A stretch of 64,000 nucleotides of DNA, taken from contig NZ_CP072983.1 in assembly GCF_024397795.1 (NCBI RefSeq), positions 1,612,001 to 1,676,000 of the forward strand, read 5' to 3'. The translations under genes were made by a program, and so were the position numbers. The stretch comes from Lactobacillus intestinalis. GTDB lineage: Bacteria; Bacillota; Bacilli; Lactobacillales; Lactobacillaceae. Positions within the stretch are counted from its first letter, which is position 1; each line of letters opens with the position of its first letter. Shown in pieces: positions 8,078 through 17,066 of the stretch. The notes beneath the pieces were generated by a model. The model was not told where the DNA came from and did no database searches. It saw only the letters and a program-made list of their open reading frames with translations.

Positions 8078-9386
8078 AACGATCCTCTTCCTCATCATAG
8101 ACAGTTAACTTTTCTGCAATTCGCTGGCCAATTTGAATAACCGGAATCATCAACACTACATCTAAAGTAAACAGTAAAAGTGTAAAAATGAAAGTCGGCC
8201 AATTTCCATTAGATCCAAAAAAGGAAATCAAAATTCCTGGCGTCCCAGACAAAACAGGATATACACTTGGAGAAATTAATCGCAAACTTATTGCTCCAGC
8301 TGCAATAAGTTCATTCAAGGCAGGGATCAACAAACATGGCAATAAATAAATAGGATTTAATAAAATAGGTAGTCCAATAAATAGGCCGTTAGGAGATCCA
8401 AAAGCCACTGGCAGCAAGTTTGCTTTAGCTACCGCTTCAATTTCTCGATTATGAGTATAAATTAAGATTACAACTGTCAAAGCCAACACAATACTTGCAT
8501 CTCCCATAATCCCATAAGAGTGAACCATTGAACTACCTAAGTATTTATATGGGACATCCTGAGCATTTCCATGACGAAGGGCATAATTCATATTCGCTAA
8601 AGCTGCCCCACTATTAGTAGAGGTGGTAAGTGAAGTAAGTGGATAACCAATTCCACCCCACCACAAAAATGATGTCAGCATTGTTAATAGAATGATTATC
8701 AACAAATTGTTTGAATTTTCTAAACTACTAATAATTGACTTAAAGTAATAAGTATCAAGAAGTCTAATTTTGAACAAATAGATAATTACCCCTAAAACTA
8801 GCCCCAAAGCTACCGAAGCAATTGTAGGCAAGAGGGCGTTCCAGGCTCGGTGTTGGATTCTTAAAACATGTTCAGTGCGTGAAGGGACATAATTTTTACC
8901 CAAAAAATGAAATACTTGACCCACAATATAGCCCACACACAAGGCGAGTAAGATTCCATTAATACTCAAAATTCTAGAATAAAAATTAGCCTGCATAGAG
9001 TTAGAGCGACTAAATTCACTTAAATATGAACAAAAAGTGATTACGATTACGGAAGCAATCCCCGCCATCGTAGAATCTTTTTTATATAATCTTGCGGTAT
9101 AAACTGCCGAAAAATAAGCCGCATAAATTCCAAAAATCCCAAAAGTCACCTTGACCATTCCAGCACTAACAGCATTTCCAGCATTCCAAAATACATCTGG
9201 CATCGTATAATCAAAGTTAAAAATATTGTAAATCAAACTATCTGGTGAAAAGATACCATCTTTTAATAATTGAAAATAAGCTCCTATTGTTGCCACCGGC
9301 ATCAGCATTACTAGTGTCCGTTGTACTACTCTAAAAAATGACCGTCTTCTCAGCCAAACAAATACTTGAGTCACTCTATCTATCAT
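8067..9386 (-). CDS. PTS sugar transporter subunit IIC (lactose/cellobiose-type)
   Basis: This 439-residue membrane protein has ~10 helices and the EIIC fold: an N-terminal R-R-S-F-F-R-V-V-Q-R-T-L-V-M-L-M-P amphipathic start and later segments rich in G-x-P-L. It has no fused IIB or IIA domain and none is encoded nearby, so it must borrow partners or act as an orphan. The downstream hydrolase gene overlaps it. The ATG at 9386 has AAAGGAAAG. The transported sugar is not determinable. Confidence 0.85.
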   Translation of the reverse strand: MIDRVTQVFVWLRRRSFFRVVQRTLVMLMPVATIGAYFQLLKDGIFSPDSLIYNIFNFDYTMPDVFWNAGNAVSAGMVKVTFGIFGIYAAYFSAVYTARLYKKDSTMAGIASVIVITFCSYLSEFSRSNSMQANFYSRILSINGILLALCVGYIVGQVFHFLGKNYVPSRTEHVLRIQHRAWNALLPTIASVALGLVLGVIIYLFKIRLLDTYYFKSIISSLENSNNLLIIILLTMLTSFLWWGGIGYPLTSLTTSTNSGAALANMNYALRHGNAQDVPYKYLGSSMVHSYGIMGDASIVLALTVVILIYTHNREIEAVAKANLLPVAFGSPNGLFIGLPILLNPIYLLPCLLIPALNELIAAGAISLRLISPSVYPVLSGTPGILISFFGSNGNWPTFIFTLLLFTLDVVLMIPVIQIGQRIAEKLTVYDEEEDRYAK

Positions 9387-9501
9387 TTGTATTCTTTCCT
9401 TTTTTACATAATAAGTTTAATTATAGTACTGCAAAACTTAGAAAAATAGTCAATCCTTAGCAAAATGATATAATGTAGGTAAGTTATTTAGAGGTGAAAT
9501 T

Positions 9502-9735
9502 ATGGCACGGAAAAAAATTGAATTAAACGAAACAACACAAACATTAGTCACCAAATATATTGAAGATACTGGAATTGATTTTAATGAGCTCGCTAACAAA
9601 GCCCTTAAAGATTACATCGTAAATAAGCTTACCCCAAATGAAGTTAAAGCCGCTTTGAAAAATTCCGGCAAAGAACCATCTAAGTTTCTAGATGAAATCT
9701 TGCAAAACAATATCCATAAAGATTGGAATTTATAA
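9502..9735 (+). CDS. Small ribbon-helix-helix-like protein
   Basis: This 77-residue soluble protein has a basic N-terminus (M-A-R-K-K-I-E-L) resembling the beta strand of ribbon-helix-helix regulators. It continues with two predicted helices and an Asn/Lys-rich tail. It has a GAGGTG ribosome site and is convergent with a RelE/ParE-like gene across a shared terminator. It could be a stand-alone regulator or an antitoxin-like protein, though antitoxins normally precede their toxin on the same strand. Function is not established. Confidence 0.6.
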   Translation: MARKKIELNETTQTLVTKYIEDTGIDFNELANKALKDYIVNKLTPNEVKAALKNSGKEPSKFLDEILQNNIHKDWNL

Positions 9736-9737
9736 GC

Positions 9738-9764
9738 AATAAAAAGCCCCTGAGGGGCTTTTTT
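9738..9764. terminator. Bidirectional terminator between 9502-9735 and 9763-10032
   Basis: AAAAAGCCCC TGA GGGGCTTTTTT, symmetrical A and T tracts, between convergent genes. Confidence 0.9.
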
Positions 9765-10032
9765 AATTATTCCAATCCATCATTCGTTGTTGCGCTTCAG
9801 GATAAGCAGCCCGATCATGAGCTGCATCAGTAATAATTTTATCAACCACAACCAAATTATCCTTTTTAGTAAATAGAATTCTCATTCCTAATTCTTCATT
9901 TACCATTTCCCGGGAAATTCCCAATTTATCTATTTTCAGATGATCTAAGCCATGATCTATGAATGTTCTTTGTGCACCAGTTAATATATCGTACTTTTTC
10001 TTTGCTTGTGGGGAAAATCTTAATTCTATCAT
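9763..10032 (-). CDS. RelE/ParE-like toxin-family protein
   Basis: This 89-residue protein begins I-E-L-R-F-S-P-Q-A-K-K-K-Y, the first strand and helix of the RelE/ParE fold. It continues with paired strands around E-E-L-G-M-R-I-L-F and D-N-L-V-V-V-D. It lacks an obvious catalytic R/H/Y set, so toxicity is uncertain. The ATG at 10032 overlaps the TGA of a 34-residue ORF (ATGA), giving a two-gene operon. The stretch at 9905-9918 contains the perfect form of a repeated palindrome and uses a rare CGG codon. Confidence 0.6.
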   Translation of the reverse strand: MIELRFSPQAKKKYDILTGAQRTFIDHGLDHLKIDKLGISREMVNEELGMRILFTKKDNLVVVDKIITDAAHDRAAYPEAQQRMMDWNN

Positions 10033-10133
10033 TTTTTCTCCCACCCATCTTTCTTATTGACTAAAGTTGCCTTTTTAGCTCGATCGCCTCTAACTTCTTC
10101 ATCTGGATACGTCTTTTTCTTTTCTTTATCCAT
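10029..10133 (-). CDS. 34-residue charged ORF preceding the RelE/ParE-like gene
   Basis: The ORF starts at ATG 10133, nine bases after AGAAGGTGG, and ends in TGA that overlaps the next start by four bases. The product is highly charged (begins M-D-K-E-K-K-K-T-Y-P-D-E-E) with no hydrophobic core. The coupling suggests a genuine gene, perhaps a very small or degenerate antitoxin partner. It has no recognisable domain. Confidence 0.5.
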   Translation of the reverse strand: MDKEKKKTYPDEEVRGDRAKKATLVNKKDGWEKK

Positions 10134-10207
10134 AAAAAACACCACCTTCTACCTAAATTATATAGAAAGCGGTGTTTATTTTATGTTTTTACACTTAAAA
10201 ATATATT

Positions 10208-10924
10208 TTATTTAAGAAATTGATCTCCAGCAAGTTTACGATAGAAATTAGCCTTGGTTTGACGATAATATGGAGTAATCCAGATAAAGCCAATTCCAGC
10301 CGTTACAATTCCTAAAATTGCCCATCCAAGAAAACTCAAATCCAAAACAAATAAGTCAGTCTTGTGACCATCCATCAATTCACGACTCTTAGTAATAGCC
10401 TCAGTAGCTGTAGGTGTTTTGCCTGAGTCATATAAATCTTTCATAATGTATGGCGTCATGGAATAGGAATAAGATTTTACAATTCCAGGAATTACTAATA
10501 AGATGTACCATAACATCAAGAAAATCTCATACAATAAGTAGGTTAATAGAGTTGAGAGGAATTTACCTGCGGTAAAAGCAGAAAACATCCCTTTAAAGAT
10601 ATTCGGGGTTTCACCACTATCTCTAAATTTCAAGATAGTATAGGCTACACTCCACAATATCATCCCAATAAACAAACTTAAGATAATTGATAACAAGTTC
10701 CATCCCCAAGTAGAAAACGGATTTTGAACATAAGTGTAATAAAACGTGTCATGAATTGTTTTATAGATAACATCATATACTCGATCACGTCCAGTTTGAG
10801 CATAATTTACAATATCTTGGGCTATATAAATAATAATCGAAGCAACTAAGGATAAGGCCACAGCCCATAACCAGTTACCACGAAGCTGATTCTTTGCCTC
10901 TTGCTTTAATTCTGCTCTACTCAT
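10208..10924 (-). CDS. DUF975-family membrane protein
   Basis: This 238-residue protein opens with R-A-E-L-K-Q-x-A-K-x-Q-L-x-G-N-W, the hallmark of DUF975, and has about six membrane helices. The C-terminal half contains S-R-E-L-M-x-G-H-K, another family signature. Function of the family is unknown. The ATG at 10924 has GGAGGAT. It lies downstream of a structured, terminator-ending RNA with its own promoter (10986-11107), so its expression may depend on read-through. Confidence 0.85.
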   Translation of the reverse strand: MSRAELKQEAKNQLRGNWLWAVALSLVASIIIYIAQDIVNYAQTGRDRVYDVIYKTIHDTFYYTYVQNPFSTWGWNLLSIILSLFIGMILWSVAYTILKFRDSGETPNIFKGMFSAFTAGKFLSTLLTYLLYEIFLMLWYILLVIPGIVKSYSYSMTPYIMKDLYDSGKTPTATEAITKSRELMDGHKTDLFVLDLSFLGWAILGIVTAGIGFIWITPYYRQTKANFYRKLAGDQFLK

Positions 10925-10985
10925 AATTTATCCTCCAAAAAATTATTCTCTCCCCTAATTCTAACCCAAAGTTCAATTTTTGCAC

Positions 10986-11107
10986 TAAAAAAGCCTAATT
11001 CCACCAACACGGAACTAGGCTCACACAGTGTGTACCGTTACCTCTGACCACATATAGAAGATAACATTTTCGCTACCGGAGAAAATGACTACTACCAGTA
11101 ACGGTAC
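10986..11107 (-). ncRNA. Structured leader or small RNA upstream of DUF975 gene, family not recognised
   Basis: The reverse-strand promoter is TTGTTT, 17 bases, then TGC-TAAAAT. It starts transcription at about 11107, exactly at a 10-bp helix: GTACCGTTAC (11107-11098) pairs with GTAACGGTAC (11041-11032). Inside is a second hairpin CATTTTC/GAAAATG. A terminator follows (GCCTAGTTCC/GGAATTAGGC plus TTTTTT, 11020-10987). The closed helix enclosing a multi-stem core and then a terminator is the shape of a riboswitch or an independent small RNA. I do not recognise the family. Confidence 0.65.
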
Positions 11108-11154
11108 AAGAAGATTTTAGCATTCAAATTATTAAAAAACAACTCTTACATACT

Positions 11155-11186
11155 AAAAGAGCAAGGGCTTCCCTTGCTCTTCTTTA
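11155..11186 (-). terminator. Terminator of the dlt-serine hydrolase operon
   Basis: AAGAGCAAGGG/CCCTTGCTCTT stem with flanking A/T tracts immediately after the hydrolase stop codon. Confidence 0.85.
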
Positions 11187-12128
11187 ATCCATTGTTAGTA
11201 ACATTGACATAATGCTCGTGACACGTTTTTTCATTTCTCTAAACTTACCACTAGTCGTATGATTATTTTGAATTACTATCATAGTTTGTGCATCCTTAGT
11301 CGAACGCATAAAGGTGTAATAACCTTCACCAGCACCATTTGCTACTTTAAATTGTGGTTTATTATAGAAACCACCATTGTAATAACTTGGAGCCTTTCCA
11401 GTAAACAAGATATCACGACTTTGTTTAGTCAATACATTACCTGTCAGGATATATTTAATTGTTTTTGCTAGATCATGGTTTGACATTACAATCGAACCTG
11501 CACCTAATTCATTATGGGCTGCCTTAACAGCTTTAGAATGCTTTACTCTTACAAATTCACCGTCGACATATTCATGCCCTGGCACCCAATTACTCTTTTT
11601 AAGTTTAGCCTTACTCGACCACAAGAATTCAGTATGCTTTAAATTCAGTGGCTGAATAAAGGTTTCTCTGAATAATTGCTCATAAGATTTATTCTCAAGC
11701 TGCGACATAATGCCACATAAGTAAACATAGTTCACAGAGGTATAATGCCATTTCCCAAGCATATTTTTATCAAAAACTGTGTATTTAACATCATGGTCAA
11801 TATTCTTTTTATCAGAAATAAACTTCTTTGTGCCTAACTTTTTACCAGGTTGAATATCAAGTCCAGATGTCATATTCAATAAATTGCGAATCTTGACATA
11901 CTCTGCACCAGGTACAGTAGGATAAAACTCACTTAAACTATCATCAAGTGAAAGCTTACCCTTTTCTACCTCACGCATTACCATCGTCGCAGTCATTGAT
12001 TTTTGCACAGAATTGATCAAATAACTAGTGTCAGTCTTATTGTCAGTAGCATAATTTAACCATGGAATCCCATCTTTAATTACTAAAGCAGATCCCTTAA
12101 TGCCCAGACGATGAATTGCCTGTCGCAC
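11184..12128 (-). CDS. Serine hydrolase of the beta-lactamase/penicillin-binding protein family
   Basis: This 314-residue protein has the active-site tetrad S-V-Q-K (~residue 40) and the downstream T-S-V-N-Y element of class C beta-lactamase-like hydrolases. It starts at a GTG that shares one base with the dltD TAG, so it is the last gene of the dlt operon. No signal peptide is visible with this start. Operon membership suggests a role in teichoic-acid D-alanyl ester or other cell-wall metabolism (inference). A peptidase, esterase or inactive homologue are all possible. Confidence 0.8.
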   Translation of the reverse strand: MRQAIHRLGIKGSALVIKDGIPWLNYATDNKTDTSYLINSVQKSMTATMVMREVEKGKLSLDDSLSEFYPTVPGAEYVKIRNLLNMTSGLDIQPGKKLGTKKFISDKKNIDHDVKYTVFDKNMLGKWHYTSVNYVYLCGIMSQLENKSYEQLFRETFIQPLNLKHTEFLWSSKAKLKKSNWVPGHEYVDGEFVRVKHSKAVKAAHNELGAGSIVMSNHDLAKTIKYILTGNVLTKQSRDILFTGKAPSYYNGGFYNKPQFKVANGAGEGYYTFMRSTKDAQTMIVIQNNHTTSGKFREMKKRVTSIMSMLLTMD

Positions 12129-13417
12129 TACTTGTCTTTTAAACGTTCTTTATTAGATAAATCTACTTTTTTAACGTTTGTTTTGTTTTGCCAATTCTTA
12201 GAGTAGTAGTAATTATTCAAATCATAATTATACTTACGGTTTGGCAATGCCATAAATGGTTTAACCGCTTGGTCTACTGCAATCCAACCATTCCAACCAA
12301 GGTGAATAGTATCTTGCATGAAGTACTTCTTAGCGCCATCCTTGGAAAGGTCAGCGATGTTTTCAAATCCTTGACTAGTCAATTGCTTTTCCATCTTAGC
12401 AACGGATTCTTGATACATTGATTGAGATAAACCAGTGTATTTAGCCCATTTTGCATTAATTGGTGGAATAATGAACAACACATTAGTGTGTTGCTTAGCA
12501 AATTGGTTAAGCATCAATTGGAAATCACCGTATTCAGGAGATTGAGTATAGTTAAAGTTTCGTTGACTACCCTTTAACTTCTTTAGCACCTTTTTAGAAA
12601 GACGCGTTCTGTAGAAAGTGTTGTCAATTCCCAAATTATTGGAATTAGTATGCATTTCTGCTTGTTCATCAGCGACTTTCTTCAAAGCTGCAACTGAATA
12701 TTTATCAGGTAAAAGCTTAGCTCTTCGACGAATCTTTTGTACACGGTCACGAAGTTGGAATGAACTAAAGAAAGTATCTTCATTAGCTAACATTTGACGA
12801 CGACCTTGTAACAAGAAACGATCCCAACTAGATAATTTTTTACCTGCCGCAATCTTCTTCAAGCCTGACTTGATAATTCCCGCCTTAATATCTGGCATAT
12901 CAAGCAAACGTTGAGCTGCATAACGGTCCGCCTTATTGTTTTTAGCTTTGAGTAAAAACATAGTTGTTTGAAGCGGAGAGTAGTACAAGCTAAAGGCTTG
13001 AGGGTTTTGACCTTGTTTTGTAAACCATTGTGGTGAAATAATGACGACAGCTTTTCTATTCTTAAGTTGTTCACTAGTACCTTGCATTCCCACAAATTGA
13101 GCCAAGCTTTGACTACCTGGCCCACCAAGTAAGAATGGACGATAATTACGCTTGTACTTTTCAGCGATTACGCTTGGGTGAAGCGGGTCCATTCTGGATA
13201 ATTCACTAGAACCATAAAATGGTACATAGCCATCTTCGTAGGCTTCTTGCTTCATTTTTACACCCTTGAAGACAGTAGTTGTCTGTGAATTAGCTGCTTG
13301 GAAAATAGAATCCTTTGAGAAAGTTCTTTCCCAGGGAATAAGGAATACTATGATCAGCAATATAAAAGCGCAAAGAACTGGGCCAAAAATTTGCCACAGC
13401 CGGCGTTTATTACTCAT
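12128..13417 (-). CDS. dltD: D-alanyl-lipoteichoic acid biosynthesis protein DltD
   Basis: This 429-residue protein has one N-terminal membrane helix (residues ~10-28). The extracellular domain has F-Y-G-S-S-E-L-S near residue 68, containing the Ser of the SGNH/GDSL-like esterase fold, and D-T-I-H-L-G-W-N-G-W with Asp/His near the C-terminus. DltD completes D-alanine transfer to lipoteichoic acid outside the membrane. The start overlaps dltC by 8 bp, and the next gene overlaps its stop. Confidence 0.95.
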   Translation of the reverse strand: MSNKRRLWQIFGPVLCAFILLIIVFLIPWERTFSKDSIFQAANSQTTTVFKGVKMKQEAYEDGYVPFYGSSELSRMDPLHPSVIAEKYKRNYRPFLLGGPGSQSLAQFVGMQGTSEQLKNRKAVVIISPQWFTKQGQNPQAFSLYYSPLQTTMFLLKAKNNKADRYAAQRLLDMPDIKAGIIKSGLKKIAAGKKLSSWDRFLLQGRRQMLANEDTFFSSFQLRDRVQKIRRRAKLLPDKYSVAALKKVADEQAEMHTNSNNLGIDNTFYRTRLSKKVLKKLKGSQRNFNYTQSPEYGDFQLMLNQFAKQHTNVLFIIPPINAKWAKYTGLSQSMYQESVAKMEKQLTSQGFENIADLSKDGAKKYFMQDTIHLGWNGWIAVDQAVKPFMALPNRKYNYDLNNYYYSKNWQNKTNVKKVDLSNKERLKDK

Positions 13418-13649
13418 TTTCTAAGCTTTCCACCTTTGCCACAATCTTAGCTGGGGTATCCCATTCAGCACGGTTAAATTCTGAAACTGGAACATCAATA
13501 TCGAACTTTTCTTGTAAACTTAAAAGCATTTGAACACTTGCCATTGAGTCAAGCAAACCATTGTCAAAAATGTTTTCGTCCATTTGATCTGACAAATCTT
13601 CACCAGTTAAATCGTTTAAAATGTCTAAAACTTCTGCTTTTGTATCCAT
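13410..13649 (-). CDS. dltC: D-alanine carrier protein DltC
   Basis: This 79-residue acyl-carrier-like protein has the phosphopantetheine attachment motif G-L-L-D-S-M-A (Ser ~36). It carries D-alanine as a thioester from DltA to the DltB membrane transferase. Length is normal. It sits between dltB (31 bp upstream) and dltD (8-bp overlap). Confidence 0.97.
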   Translation of the reverse strand: MDTKAEVLDILNDLTGEDLSDQMDENIFDNGLLDSMASVQMLLSLQEKFDIDVPVSEFNRAEWDTPAKIVAKVESLENE

Positions 13650-13680
13650 AATTAAAAACCTCTATTCACTAAACTATATT

Positions 13681-14916
13681 TTATTGCCATCCGAACCATA
13701 ATTGGCTAAGGAATCCGGAGAAAATCAAGAAACTGAAACATACTACATTGAAAGTTAAGAAAATAGCGAACCATTCCGTAAACTTGTTGTGTGGAATTTG
13801 TCCCTTGTGTTTCTTCTTGAATCTTAGCCATACATCATTGATACAGATCGCAGTGGCATGGAATATACCATACACAATATAATACCACGTAAGTCCGTGC
13901 CAGAATCCCATTATTAAGAATAATAGAAAATATGATACTTGTGACAATCTGATTCTATTCTTAAAGAGCTTTTTCTTCATTGCAAAGAAAGTAAAGCGCA
14001 TGTAAATGTAGTCACGGAACCAGAATGAAAGTGTCATATGCCAACGATTCCAGAAATCTTTGATGTTTTTGGAAATAAATGGCTTATTAAAGTTCATTGG
14101 GGTATGAATGCCCATGAAGTAGGAAATTGACACTGCAAATAATGAATAACCTGCAAAGTCAAAGAACAAATACATACTGTAGCAGTACATATAAGCTACA
14201 ACCCACCATGAAAGCTTCAAACCACCATTCGCATTTCCGGCAAGAAGTGCGGCTTGGCTGATCTTTGGAAGCCAATAAGTTCCAAAGAACCAACCAATTA
14301 TAAATTTGTACAAGAATCCTTGGAATAAATATCTAACCGCAAATTGCAAGTCAGTAATGTACTCATCCCTACTTGGCGCTTTATCAAAGTCCTTTTTAAA
14401 TCTACGATAACGATCAATAGGACCTGATGAAATTGTAGGGAAGAATAGCAAGAATCTTGCATAGGTGAGAGGATCAACCTTTTTAATTGCTCCGTCTCGC
14501 ATTTCCATGATTACTTGAACATTCTTAAACGTAATGTAAGAAATACCTAAGAATCCAATAACGAATGGAATACTCTTAACTGGAAATGCAGTCAATACTT
14601 TAACTATTGAGAGGGGTATAATTGCCAAAATTACGGCTAAATAAAATACCCAAGTTTTATTCTCTTTTTGACGATAATTCTGATAAAAGAAAGTAATGGC
14701 AAATTCATATACTAAATAAACCAATAAATTTATTCCCTGTTGCCAGTGAGAACCATCAAAAATTAAGAACAAGAATACCAATGAAAAGATTGCTTCATAA
14801 GTCTTAAAACGTTTGCCGTGATAAAGACCAATGATCATTGGAATTAAAGCAATCATCAAATAGATGAAGTATTGTGGATTTGCATAAGGTTGTAAGTTAA
14901 TGAAATTAAAATTCAC
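13681..14916 (-). CDS. dltB: D-alanyl transfer protein DltB (MBOAT family)
   Basis: This 411-residue, ~11-helix protein carries the MBOAT signatures F-W-N-R-W-H-M-T and, further on, F-L-I-M-G-F-W-H-G-L-T with the conserved His. It moves D-alanine from DltC across the membrane towards lipoteichoic acid. The GTG at 14916 shares a base with the dltA TAG and follows GGAGG by ~10 bases, indicating translational coupling. Confidence 0.96.
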   Translation of the reverse strand: MNFNFINLQPYANPQYFIYLMIALIPMIIGLYHGKRFKTYEAIFSLVFLFLIFDGSHWQQGINLLVYLVYEFAITFFYQNYRQKENKTWVFYLAVILAIIPLSIVKVLTAFPVKSIPFVIGFLGISYITFKNVQVIMEMRDGAIKKVDPLTYARFLLFFPTISSGPIDRYRRFKKDFDKAPSRDEYITDLQFAVRYLFQGFLYKFIIGWFFGTYWLPKISQAALLAGNANGGLKLSWWVVAYMYCYSMYLFFDFAGYSLFAVSISYFMGIHTPMNFNKPFISKNIKDFWNRWHMTLSFWFRDYIYMRFTFFAMKKKLFKNRIRLSQVSYFLLFLIMGFWHGLTWYYIVYGIFHATAICINDVWLRFKKKHKGQIPHNKFTEWFAIFLTFNVVCFSFLIFSGFLSQLWFGWQ

Positions 14917-16430
14917 TACTTATTAACCTCCTTAATGACAGCCTTAATATCCACTTTACCGTTTTGTGAAATTGGTAATGCATCCCGATATACATAACGC
15001 TGTGGAATCATATAAGGCATAACATTTTTAGCAAGATCTTCACGAATTAATTTAGTTAATTCCGCGTCTGAATACTTACGACGAACGCCGTCCTTTAATT
15101 CAATTTCAGCCACAATTTGCTTAACTGTATGGTCTTTATTGTATTTAGGTGCAGCGACACCGTAACGAACTAAATCGTTCTTAGTTAAATAGAAATTGAT
15201 TTCTTCAAGTTCGATTCGGTAACCGTTAAATTTAATTTGGAAGTCAATTCTTCCACGATAAAAGAGCATATCGCCATCAAAGAATCCAGCATCCCCAGTA
15301 CGATAACTTAAGTACTTATCGCCATCTTTCTTAAAGAAAGCAGCTTCGGTCTTTTCAGGATTATTCATATAACCCTTAGAAACACTAGGACCTTCAATGA
15401 TAATTTCACCTTCACCTGGTTTATCACCTTTGGAAGTATCAATAGTAATTCTAGTGTCTTCCTTAGCTCTACCAATTGGTAAACGATCGTACTTTTCAAG
15501 AACTTCATCAGTAATTTCAACTTGAGTTACGGCAACTGTAGTTTCAGTAGGGCCATAAGTGTTGAAAATATGACTGTTAGGGAACTTCTTCTTAAGCATT
15601 GCTGCTTCACTGTGTGGTAATTCTTCTCCACAGAACAAGAAGTGAGTTAAATCTGGGTGATGTTCACCGTCAAAAGTTCTATCTAAGAAACACATTTGTG
15701 CAAATGATGGCGTAGATACCCAAACATTGAATTGAAGCTTAGGTAAGGTAGCAAACAATTGCGCAAAGTTTTGAGTTACATCGTGTGGTAAGACTACTAG
15801 TTTTCCCCCGGCAACAAGTGCGGGGTAAAGGCTCATTACTGATAAATCAAATGAATATGGAGCTTGAACCAAAAAACTAGGATTTTCAGGTAAATCAAAA
15901 TCAGTCAATTCCCAGTTTACAAAGCTGAGTAAATTCTTATGACTAATTTGAACTCCCTTAGGCTTACCAGTAGTTCCTGAAGTAAAGATAATGTAGAAAT
16001 TATCATCATCCTCAACGAAGTTCTTTTCGTCAATATCGTAATTTCCATCTTCAACTTCATCAGGCTTAACAACTTGAACGCCATTCAAATCAATATCTGG
16101 CAATTCATCAATTGCTAAAACTACTTCTGACTTAGACACCTCTTGAATCATGGTCAAACGCTCAGCGTTAGAATAACTAGCGATTGGAATATAAGCATGA
16201 CCTGACTTAACACATCCTAAAAAGCTTGCAACCATTTCAAAGTTTTGGCCACCCCAAATCATGATTGGAGCTTTATCTGGAATATCCAAACTAGCAATCT
16301 TATGTGCCCAAGCATCTGAACGCTTTTTAAGATCACCGTATGTGTTAGTTTGACCAAGATAATCGTAAGCGATTCTATCTGGATCGCTTGTTGATATTTC
16401 GTCAATCTTCTTAATTACATCTTTAATCAT
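14916..16430 (-). CDS. dltA: D-alanine--D-alanyl carrier protein ligase DltA
   Basis: This 504-residue adenylating enzyme has the ATP-binding loop F-T-S-G-T-T-G-K-P-K-G (~residue 150), N-T-Y-G-P-T-E (~290), Y-R-T-G-D and the C-terminal G-K-V-D catalytic Lys. It activates D-alanine with ATP and loads it onto DltC. It is the first large gene of the dlt operon, preceded after 15 bp by dltX. Confidence 0.97.
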   Translation of the reverse strand: MIKDVIKKIDEISTSDPDRIAYDYLGQTNTYGDLKKRSDAWAHKIASLDIPDKAPIMIWGGQNFEMVASFLGCVKSGHAYIPIASYSNAERLTMIQEVSKSEVVLAIDELPDIDLNGVQVVKPDEVEDGNYDIDEKNFVEDDDNFYIIFTSGTTGKPKGVQISHKNLLSFVNWELTDFDLPENPSFLVQAPYSFDLSVMSLYPALVAGGKLVVLPHDVTQNFAQLFATLPKLQFNVWVSTPSFAQMCFLDRTFDGEHHPDLTHFLFCGEELPHSEAAMLKKKFPNSHIFNTYGPTETTVAVTQVEITDEVLEKYDRLPIGRAKEDTRITIDTSKGDKPGEGEIIIEGPSVSKGYMNNPEKTEAAFFKKDGDKYLSYRTGDAGFFDGDMLFYRGRIDFQIKFNGYRIELEEINFYLTKNDLVRYGVAAPKYNKDHTVKQIVAEIELKDGVRRKYSDAELTKLIREDLAKNVMPYMIPQRYVYRDALPISQNGKVDIKAVIKEVNK

Positions 16431-16445
16431 CCAATAGCACCTACC

Positions 16446-16598
16446 TTAGAATTCGTTATAAATAAAGTGAACTGAGTTAAGACCACTGTATTCATACAAA
16501 TAAATTAGAGCCATTAGGATAGCAAAGTAAATAATTGTCTTCAGAACAAACATTCCAACTTGCTTGCCCCGAGAGCCAACTTTTTGTTTTCTTTCCAT
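16446..16598 (-). CDS. dltX: DltX, small membrane protein of the dlt operon
   Basis: This 50-residue ORF starts at ATG 16598 behind AGGGAGA. It has a basic N-terminus (M-E-R-K-Q-K), one transmembrane helix (~residues 16-36) and a C-terminus ending H-F-I-Y-N-E-F. That end matches the conserved C-terminal motif of DltX, which interacts with DltB/DltD in D-alanylation. Position directly before dltA fits other Firmicutes. Confidence 0.9.
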   Translation of the reverse strand: MERKQKVGSRGKQVGMFVLKTIIYFAILMALIYLYEYSGLNSVHFIYNEF

Positions 16599-16740
16599 AT
16601 TTCTCCCTCAGTAACAATAGATTTACTTACGCCTATACTACTACAATGACTAGTAGCAAAAAGGCACTTACCTAATATTTTAACAAATTTAAACAATTAG
16701 CCAAAATACTATTAACATTAATCTCTTTACTAAAAGCGCT

Positions 16741-17052
16741 TTACATACTCTGCTTCCGGCAATTATAGTATGCAAAGCAAAGTGGAATAAAGATGACAAA
16801 TGAGACAAAAATGATTGCAAAAATCATTAACTTCATTATATTTCCAGCTTTTGTCCAACGACTACTTTTAGCTGTCGATAGTAAATATACCGCAAAAATG
16901 ACAATTATAACCAATTCAGCTAAAAATATATAAGAATATGGTGCGCTAGAGTTCTGCAACATTGCTAAATATACGCTTGCCGGCAATAAACAGAACCAGC
17001 CTGAAAAGCGCAACCAAAAAAGACGTCTTTTGTTGTACTTTTGAATTTCCAT
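16741..17052 (-). CDS. Small hypothetical membrane protein
   Basis: This 103-residue protein has a basic N-terminus and three predicted membrane helices, ending in a short charged tail. The ATG at 17052 has a strong GAAGGAAGG. It follows the beta-propeller-like gene by 14 bp, so they are likely one operon upstream of the dlt promoter region. No domain recognised. Confidence 0.65.
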   Translation of the reverse strand: MEIQKYNKRRLFWLRFSGWFCLLPASVYLAMLQNSSAPYSYIFLAELVIIVIFAVYLLSTAKSSRWTKAGNIMKLMIFAIIFVSFVIFIPLCFAYYNCRKQSM

Positions 17053-17066
17053 AATTCCTTCCTTCT

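Noticed and set aside
12859..13128. 89-residue reverse ORF inside dltD
   Set aside because: Alternative frame of dltD with no ribosome site or domain; a shadow of a well-supported gene.
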